64,000 bases of DNA, from contig OY759271.1 of NCBI GenBank assembly GCA_963662155.1, positions 41,737,000 through 41,800,999 of the forward strand, in the 5' to 3' direction. The stretch comes from Lamellibrachia columna. Lineage: Eukaryota; Annelida; Polychaeta; Sabellida; Siboglinidae. A program made the translations under genes and the position numbers. The notes under the pieces are model-generated. The model ran no database searches, was not told the DNA's origin, and worked only from the letters and a program-made list of their open reading frames with translations. Positions 58,020 to 64,000 of the stretch are shown piece by piece. Position 1 is the stretch's first letter; each line of letters opens with the position of its first letter.

Positions 58020-58620
58020 CAAACAGCCGCCGACAGATGGCGATGGCCGATGTCCAACATACTTATCTGTTATTTGCGTATTCACGATCACTACGCACCA
58101 ACAATATATCGGGGATGGCTATGCTGCCTCGTTCAGTTGACAAGGAGCGGTGATTTTAAGTACCTACATGTGAACGTCATTACTAGCGCGACCTGTCAAT
58201 GGCGTCGGCGACGCTGGGCCCAGTCTGACGACTACGCGGTGCATTCGACGTCAACAGCAGGACTGAGACTACGGGCGGGGCGCCGTATCATCTGAGAGTA
58301 TTGTCGCCCACACGATTGCGTCGCCATCGTTGATGGGCTACAGTTTGGTGTCACTTAGACAACGTTTCCTCCTGCAAAGCGCGACAAGTTATATTATGAT
58401 AGACGAAATGCACATACTTACTTGAATTTCACATCCCCGAAGCACTGTTCCAGTAATGAAATTATAATCTATGATTGACGTATTGCCGCACAACAAGCCT
58501 CGTGACGTCAACACCGTGGGCGTGGGCGACAATACGTCGATGTGGCTGTAGCCCGGCTCGACGTCTAAACACAACTCGCTCTAATCATTGGAGTGTAGAC
58601 TTCGAAGGGCTGCGCGTTTT
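58020..58620. promoter_or_regulatory. CpG-rich divergent promoter region of MADD and IPK
   Basis: Unlike its surroundings, this stretch is rich in CpG (for example ggcgtcggcgacgctgggc, cgggcggggcgccg). It contains a perfect CRE palindrome TGACGTCA at 58503-58510, a further CGACGTCA near 58246 and GC/CACCC-type boxes (gtgggcgtgggcg, about 58515-58527). The MADD 5' UTR exon lies inside it and the IPK start codon is about 400 bp to the right. Shared use by both genes is inference. Confidence 0.65.
58422..58560 (-). other. madd: Probable MADD 5' UTR exon
   Basis: On the minus strand an excellent donor CAA/GTAAGTATG ends a CpG-rich stretch at 58422. There is no coding continuity, as expected for a non-coding first exon spliced to E1 at 54105. 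The 5' limit is a guess based on where the CpG-rich, CRE-containing sequence lies. Confidence 0.6.
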
Positions 58621-58990
58621 TAATGTAGTCCGTGTTTACTATAACTACTATAATTATTAAATCGTATTAAAACCAGGCAATCCATAACGCCAGTTCTAAT
58701 TGCCGATTATTGCTCGACTAGGACTATAGACGCTACTACCGTCTAGGTCAGGAGACATTTAGTATGATCGACTAAAGTCGGAGACTGATCGTAGTCTGCT
58801 CATGATTGGGAAAGCCAGAAAACCACTCAATTAGACTAGAATGGAGAGTGTCATAGAAGGAACTGTAGCATGAAATATCTACAATATACCCATAAACATA
58901 ATTATTAAACGTGTAGATAAGTGATATGATTTCAGTAATCATAGAATTCAATATTTTACATGGGGAGACAGAAATATAATAGTACAATTA

Positions 58991-59151
58991 ATGGAGCCAC
59001 ATTTGGACTTTATAGTGAAGCTTGGTGGCAGTGCCATAACAAGGAAAGATCAACTAGAATGTGCCAGAGTCGAACAAATCAAATTGATAGCAAACGTTCT
59101 AAATGCTTGCCGAAAAACAAACAGAAGATTTCTGGTTGTGCATGGTGCAGG
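58991..59151 (+). CDS. ipk: Isopentenyl phosphate kinase exon 1
   Basis: The product phosphorylates isopentenyl phosphate with ATP to isopentenyl diphosphate, feeding isoprenoid synthesis by the alternative branch of the mevalonate pathway; an amino-acid-kinase-fold enzyme. This exon gives MEPHLDFIVKLGGSAITRKD (N-terminal KLGGSAIT, the nucleotide-binding Lys/Gly loop) and ends RRFLVVHGAG. Start at the ATG right before the KLGGS block, as in other IPKs. Donor GCAGG/GTAGGT, phase 2 exit. Across six exons the gene encodes 279 residues, slightly longer than the roughly 250-265 typical of archaeal IPKs. Confidence 0.93.
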
Positions 59152-59495
59152 GTAGGTATTAACTGCATAAATCTGTTTAGAAATAATTGTCACATCAACC
59201 TATCTTTATTCCAGTTGTTTATTCATTGTCTATAATTTTCAGTTAAAATGAAGGTTAATCTAGCTGTAGGTTAGACAACTTAAAAAAAAATATTTTAAAT
59301 AAATATCAAGAATGTACACAGATTCAGTAATGGAACATCCAAAATGCCCATGTGTTGAACTGATGAAAACCGTATGCTTCACTTGTTGGTTCAATCGAAC
59401 AGAATCCCACACACTCATTTGTTTCAATATCATTGCTATGTGGACACGTCCATTCCTTATCAATGTGTTACTGAGTCTGTTGTCTCAATTTCTAG
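59152..59495 (+). other. IPK intron 1, nothing recognised
   Basis: 344 bp of AT-rich intron; no repeats. Confidence 0.75.
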
Positions 59496-59616
59496 CTCAT
59501 TTGGACACCATCAAGCGAAGGAGTTTGGAGTAAACAAAGGATATGTTGGGTGCACAGCAGAGAAAGAATCTTCTGTTAAGAAAGGATTCTGTAAAACACG
59601 ACTCTCTGTATGCAAA
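59496..59616 (+). CDS. ipk: Isopentenyl phosphate kinase exon 2
   Basis: Encodes (G)SFGHHQAKEFGVNKGYVG, then KGFCKTRLSVCK. Joined to exon 1 it forms HGAGSFGHH, the IPK signature in which the His after SFG is the catalytic residue that separates IPK from other amino acid kinases. Acceptor TTTCTAG, phase 2 entry, phase 0 exit, donor AAA/GTAGGT. Confidence 0.95.
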
Positions 59617-59807
59617 GTAGGTGCCTGTTTCCTGATAATCTGTGAACCAGTAATAGCCTATGTTGCCAATTTAACACAGGTTAATGATGTTGTATATTCG
59701 CCAGTATTACTTTGTACTACTCTGCTAATCAATGTTGGTCAAACAGTGCAAATCAAACAGTGTGGTGAAGGTCATTCCTCTATGTGCTTTTTTTTGTTTG
59801 TCTTATT

Positions 59808-59935
59808 TCAGATTACATTTTATGAAAAAAATTAACCTATCTTGTATCCACTATAGACATGCTAGCTCATTTGTACAAAATATGTCAGTTAGTTTTGGTG
59901 AAATAAATATTGTTGATTTATTGTTTTAAAAATGC
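59808..59935 (+). repeat. Dispersed repeat copy in IPK intron 2
   Basis: tttcagattacattttatga, ttaacctatcttgtatccac, acatgctagctcatttgtac, ttttggtgaaataa: related to 63070-63190 and 28235-28340. Probably a short non-autonomous element; no clear terminal repeats found. Confidence 0.65.
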
Positions 59936-59966
59936 CAACTAATATTTACACTTCATTTGCCTTCAG

Positions 59967-60026
59967 CTGAACCAACTGGTAGTGAATGAGTTTGTCGCGT
60001 CAGGTATTCCTGCAATTGCACTGTCG
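59967..60026 (+). CDS. ipk: Isopentenyl phosphate kinase exon 3
   Basis: 20 codons, phase 0 both ends: LNQLVVNEFVASGIPAIALS. It corresponds to the helix and strand before the substrate loop in IPKs (the (L)N..V...L...G.PA..v.P pattern). Acceptor CCTTCAG, donor TCG/GTAAGT. Confidence 0.93.
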
Positions 60027-60140
60027 GTAAGTTACAACTGGTCTCACAAATAGACCTGGTTCAAAGCTTTCACAAATTCACAGCTCTTTTAAGCACTTTA
60101 TGACTAATGCTAATTTAGTAGCTCTTTTTTAATTTAATTT

Positions 60141-60830
60141 CCATGCAGACTCTGTAGTGTCTGTGTGAATACTTTGTGTGTATGCCATGCAGACTTTGTA
60201 GTGTCTGTGTGAATACTTTGTGTGTATGCCATGCAGACTTTGTAGTGTCTGTGTGAATACTTTGCGTGTATGCCATGCAGACCATGTAGTGTCTGTGTGA
60301 ATACTTTATGTGTATGCCATGCATACTCTGTAGTGTCTGTGTGAATACTTTGTGTGTATGCCATGCAGACTCTGTAGTGTCTGTGTAAATACTTTGTGTG
60401 TATGCCATGCAGACTCTGTAGTGTCTGTGTAAATACTTTGTGTGTATGCCATGCAGACCTTGTAGTGTCTGTGTGAATACTTTGTGTGTATGCCATGCAG
60501 ACTATGTAGTGTCTGTGAATACTTTATGTGTATGTCATGCAGACTCTGTAGTGTCTGTGTAACGACTTTGTGTGTATGCCATGCAGACTTTGTAGTGTAT
60601 GTGTGAATACTTTGTGTGTATGCCATGCAGAATCTGTAGTGTCTGTGTGAATACTTTGTGTTTATTCCTTGCAGACCCTGTAGTGTATGTGTGCATACTT
60701 TGTGTAGTGTAGTGTCTGTGTGAATACTTTGTTTTTATTCCTTGCAGACCCTGTAGTGTATATGTGCATACTTTGTGTGTATTCCATGCAGACCCCGTAT
60801 TGTATGTATGAATCATGGGTGGATTTAAGG
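60141..60830 (+). repeat. 44-bp minisatellite in IPK intron 3, acceptor-like unit (about 15 copies)
   Basis: Unit atgccatgcagactctgtag, tgtctgtgtgaatactttgt, gtgt, period 44. Each unit holds a pyrimidine-poor TGCAG followed by ac(c/t)ctgtagtg. The distal copies read tttattccttgcag, then accctgtagtg, close to the true exon 4 junction tttattcctctgcag, then ccctgtggtg, 270 bp downstream. The array thus appears to derive from the exon 4 acceptor. Confidence 0.85.
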
Positions 60831-61071
60831 GGTTTTGACCATATGAAAGAAGATGGTCAACATTTTCAGTTCAATGTTTGTGCAACAAATGCATGATATG
60901 CCCACACAAGCGAATCATGGGCTACGTTGTATGCACAGATACATTTGTGTTAACGTCTTGTGACCGTTGAATTGTTCATGCCCTGGGCCCCTAGCATGCT
61001 ACGTTTGGATACTGGTCAAAATGTATGTATGGATCCGCCCGTATGAATATTTTATATTTATTCCTCTGCAG

Positions 61072-61233
61072 CCCTGTGGTGGGTGGGTAACCCACAACGG
61101 GGAGGTGATAGCTGATGGGTGTCAGTCGGTGAAGGCCTTGCTGCAGGCCAACTTTGTACCTGTTCTTCATGGTGACTGCGTTCTCGACACCGCCAAGGGC
61201 TGTCACATCCTCAGTGGAGACATTATAATTAAG
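61072..61233 (+). CDS. ipk: Isopentenyl phosphate kinase exon 4
   Basis: 54 codons, phase 0 both ends: PCGGWVTHNGEVIADGCQSV, KALLQANFVPVLHGDCVLDT and AKGCHILSGDIIIK. The VLHGDVV.D...G..IlSGD.i block is the core IPK motif (phosphate and ATP binding). Acceptor CCTCTGCAG, donor AAG/GTAAGA. Confidence 0.96.
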
Positions 61234-61752
61234 GTAAGAATTCTTACATTTTGACATGTGTATTTCTAAGACACTCTCAATAAAGTGCTAGTGAATTGCC
61301 ATAGAACACCAGACTGTCAGTCAAGAGGACTGTCAGTCAAGAGGACTGTCAGTCAAGAGGACCGGGTTTCAAGTCCAAATTGCTGCTGTTTCAAAACTTG
61401 GGCAGTTATCTTCACCCCACATTGCATGTCCTGTATCTTTCGAAAGAGACACTAACAGCCGTTGGTCCCTTCTACCTGGTGTCTGTGTCAGGGGAAGTAA
61501 AACCTCCTACACAGGGAGTAAATGTATAACCTGTCGTGTACTCAAATAGTGGTGGTTTCTAATTCTGACCCACCCATCCATGCCAGACAGTTGATGGTAC
61601 AATTGAGGGATATCATGAAAGTTCCATCCTGCTTGAGACTACTGTACTTGTATATATTTTTCACTCACTAATAATGTGTCAATTATAATGGAAATGAGTC
61701 GTTGGTGTTAAACTTGTGCACTTCTTGGTAACATTCTGACGTTTCTTTATAG
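61234..61752 (+). mobile_element. IPK intron 4 containing a tRNA-derived SINE-like copy
   Basis: Bases about 61295-61545: a tRNA-like head (agaacaccagactgtcagtc, three copies of a 16-bp gactgtcagtcaagag, then gggtttcaagtcc as a B-box-like block) and a tail shared with 56112-56200 (gttggtcccttctacctg, gtaaatgtataacctg). Same family as the expanded copy at 55.1-56.2 kb. Confidence 0.65.
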
Positions 61753-61837
61753 ATCCTCTGTGCTGAGCTGAAACCAAGATGGGTTGTTTTTCTCTCTGAT
61801 GTTTTAGGCATTTATGACAAGCCACCTATTGCAGAAG
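61753..61837 (+). CDS. ipk: Isopentenyl phosphate kinase exon 5
   Basis: 28 codons plus one base: ILCAELKPRWVVFLSDVLGI, then YDKPPIAE. The vvflSDV.GiYdkpP motif is conserved in IPKs (nucleotide-binding segment). Acceptor TTTATAG, phase 0 entry, phase 1 exit, donor AAG/GTTTGT. Confidence 0.95.
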
Positions 61838-62742
61838 GTTTGTGTCGGTCATAAGGACAGAAGATATGTATTTAAATTGAGGAAATATTTTGACCTGAGT
61901 CATTAAATTAGAAGTGGACATATTAAGTCAAAGTCCACACTTTAATGATACTTACACAATGAAGTGCATCATTACTATATTCAGTTGGCAATTAATAAGA
62001 TGTTTATAGCAATAGCTAGACCATCTATATCTGAAAGTTGTCAAATCTTTTGCAATATTACATACAAGTGATCTCTGAGTCAACAACTGTGTGAGTCAAG
62101 ATAGAATTCTCACTGAAATGTGTAATGTATCATTTATGCTGTGTATTTGAGGGCCAACTAAGGTATTTATGCTGTGTATTTGAGGGCCAACTAAGGTATT
62201 TATGCTGTGTATTTGAGGGCCAACTAAGGTATTTATGTTCTTAAATAAAGTCATATAGCCACATGCTAGACATCAATCAGTCAATAAAAAATATTTATTT
62301 CCAACGTCACATTACATCATCAGACAAGCAGCATTCAGTGGCATTATGTAATTAGTTAAAGTAATTAACTGATGTACAGTGTTATCATAAATACAGTAGT
62401 CAACTAACTGTCTGTTGGAAGTGGAGAGAATTGAACTATAACGTTATGTTTACTCTCCCTACATAGTTGATGCACTAAATACTTTACAGGTGCAGTGACA
62501 CAGTGATACTGTCACTAAAGATTATTACTAGACATGTGACAGTTACGAATGCAAGTATAGGGCCTACTATCAAATTAACTAATACTAAATACATTGAAAG
62601 GTCTTTGCTAATACTGAACAGTAGAAAACCAATCAAGATAAGGCCAGGCATATCCACGTAATAATGTAATGACAACAACATGAAACTGTATGGCTGAGTT
62701 CTGCTGTATCCACGGCCTGCTACAACTGATACCTTGTTGTAG
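61838..62742 (+). other. IPK intron 5
   Basis: 905 bp. Bases 62136-62238 hold 3 copies of a 33-bp block (tttatgctgtgtatttgagg, gccaactaaggta). Bases 62280-62320 are an inverse match of 5537-5580. Nothing else recognised. Confidence 0.7.
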
Positions 62743-62993
62743 ATGCCCAGTTGCTGCCTGTGATCAGAGTCACGCCAGATGGTACCACTGATGTGTCTGT
62801 CACCACAAGTGTGGCCAGCCACGATGTCACAGGAGGCATTCAAACTAAACTCACTTCAGCCATTGATATTGTCACACACAGCGAGGGATCAGTTCCTGTG
62901 TTCATATGTGCCATAGACTCGACAGCCTGCCACAATGTTTGTTTTCATGGTGATCTGAAACATGAGCATGGAACGTTAATAAGAATGTTCTGA
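62743..62993 (+). CDS. ipk: Isopentenyl phosphate kinase exon 6 and stop
   Basis: Encodes (D)AQLLPVIRVTPDG, SVASHDVTGGIQTKLTSAID and FICAIDSTACHNVCFHGDLK, ending HGTLIRMF and TGA. DVTGG....K is the conserved C-terminal amino-acid-kinase motif (ATP phosphate binding through Lys and the glycines); G....GT.I closes IPKs. Acceptor GTTGTAG, phase 1 entry. Confidence 0.95.
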
Positions 62994-64000
62994 GATAAGA
63001 GCAGTTATGTCATTGTTAGTGAGCTTCAAAGATCCCTCCTCAATTCAATCTTTTTAATTTAATCTTGTTTCAGATTCATTTCGCGAATAATTAAACATAT
63101 CCAGTATCCACTATGACATGCTAGTTCATTTGTATAAATCTGTTTTTTAGTCATGGTGAAATCATTGGACAAACTATTAAATCAGGTCAAAATCTGCAAA
63201 ATTGGCTCTGCCTGTATATGTACTGTAACATAAGGCTATAATATAACATAAGGCTATTCATAGTTTTATAAGTTACTTGATCTTACAATCAAAGTCAATA
63301 CTTTTGATGAATTTTCGGTTCGGGGGTTTCAAACGAACCCCCTTTTTCTGAGAATTTGGTTTAACTGTATTATTTTTTAGACATCCCAGAAATCCTTGGC
63401 TTATTGTGTATGGTTGAACCGCCCTTTTCAAAACCCAGAGGATGGGCCTGAATGAACCTCATTGGTGATGGGCTAAATGAATCAAGGAGAGAGTTTTAAA
63501 TCAAATCTAGATGACCAGTAAGACTAATATGAAATTCCCTGGTCACTGAGTTTTACATTATCTTGGCTCACGAGTGCGCACAGCGTGCTGCAGTATGCAG
63601 TGTCAGTGCAACTTCTGTTTGATCAGTGATGATACACACAGATGATAAAAATGCATAATACAGATTGATGGATAGGCTTCATAACTGCACATGACAATGG
63701 TATTATCTGTGCAATACTAAAGTAGTATTTAATGTGAATCCACTTAAACCTTTGTAAGGTGGAAGACTACGACTGGAAAAGCTCACACTAGGGAGCATGT
63801 ATCTATTATAAAGAGGCTGTAAACAACTGAAAAATGTATTTTGTATGGACCTTTGTTCAGGTTTGAACATGTCAAGCAACAAGTATGAACTATTATCAGC
63901 CAATCTTGTTGTTGACCAAGATCATGGGATTTTTAAGATTACCGTTTATGGAGCACTTATGCATAGAATAAAGATATTGGTTGATTGCTGATCGATCAGG
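62994..64000 (+). other. IPK 3' flank with a possible poly(A) signal
   Basis: AATAAA at 63967-63972 is a candidate polyadenylation signal, implying a 3' UTR near 1 kb; a nearer unseen site is possible. Bases 63070-63190 and 63465-63505 are dispersed repeats also found at 28.2-28.7 kb and, for the first, at 59.8 kb. No further gene seen to the right edge. Confidence 0.5.

Larger units (their letters stand above)
1..58560 (-). other. madd: MADD (Rab3 GEF) gene, 3' end outside window
   Basis: Multi-exon gene recognised by translated exons that match the MADD/DENN family in order. The family product is a cytosolic exchange factor for Rab3 and Rab27 GTPases that works in secretory-vesicle transport and binds kinesin-3 motors and, in vertebrates, the TNF receptor death domain. 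I see uDENN (E1-E2), cDENN (E3-E5), dDENN (E7-E9), acidic and serine-rich linkers (E10-E14), a conserved middle block (E16-E19) and the death-domain-like region (E23-E24). Lengths and phases of all 23 exons are compatible, totalling 4407 nt (1469 codons) with no stop. The vertebrate protein has about 1650 residues, so roughly the last 180 lie left of base 1. The introns are loaded with minisatellites and mobile-element remnants. Family identity is firm; individual weak splice sites and alternative exons are inference. Confidence 0.95.

Overview
This window is eukaryotic nuclear DNA from an invertebrate animal. It shows long introns with GT-AG junctions, degraded non-LTR retrotransposons, small DNA transposons, tRNA-like SINEs and a very large load of minisatellites. 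By a rough hand tally, tandem arrays make up about a fifth of the window. There are no prokaryotic features. I cannot name the species. Minisatellites that overlap exon-intron junctions make me think of amphioxus (I recall 'mirage' minisatellites at its Adh locus), but that is a weak inference from memory.

Two host genes are present, arranged head to head. (1) The minus strand from about 58.5 kb down to the left edge carries most of MADD (DENN/MADD, the Rab3 guanine-nucleotide exchange factor). I place 23 well-supported coding exons (E1-E19, E21-E24) and one candidate exon (E20, with an in-frame 17-residue repeat). The reading phases agree at every junction, giving 1469 codons without E20. 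The protein runs from the uDENN start through cDENN, dDENN, acidic and serine-rich linkers, a conserved middle block and the death-domain-like region. The last part of the protein (about 180 residues in vertebrate MADD) lies beyond base 1. (2) The plus strand from 58991 to 62993 carries a complete six-exon isopentenyl phosphate kinase (IPK) gene of 279 residues. A CpG-rich stretch with a CRE palindrome (58.0-58.6 kb) lies between them and looks like a shared divergent promoter. The two products have no obvious functional link.

Layout. 0-7 kb: E24-E19, a donor-site minisatellite, a 382-bp MITE and three further arrays. 7-15.3 kb: E18-E13, a piggyBac-like element with TTAA ends, and a pogo/Tigger-like MITE. 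15.6-19.6 kb: E12-E10 and a 5'-truncated CR1-like LINE. 20-31 kb: E9-E4 with several long arrays. 31-40.4 kb: E3 and E2, two LINE remnants, a SINE and a hAT-type element with an 8-bp target duplication. 40.4-54.1 kb: the first coding intron, holding a second, degraded LINE with a minisatellite inside its ORF2, then E1. 54-58.6 kb: the 5' UTR intron with a LINE tail and a SINE whose body has expanded into a 36-bp array. 59-64 kb: IPK with a 44-bp array in intron 3.

The most striking observation is that several independent minisatellites are built from exon-intron junctions. The E23 donor, the E5 acceptor, the E2 acceptor, probably the IPK exon 4 acceptor, and possibly a GC-type donor in candidate exon E20 have each been tandemly copied, so the pre-mRNA carries about 6 to 19 near-identical decoy splice sites next to each real one. 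The long open frames seen across arrays are by-products of repeat periodicity, not genes.
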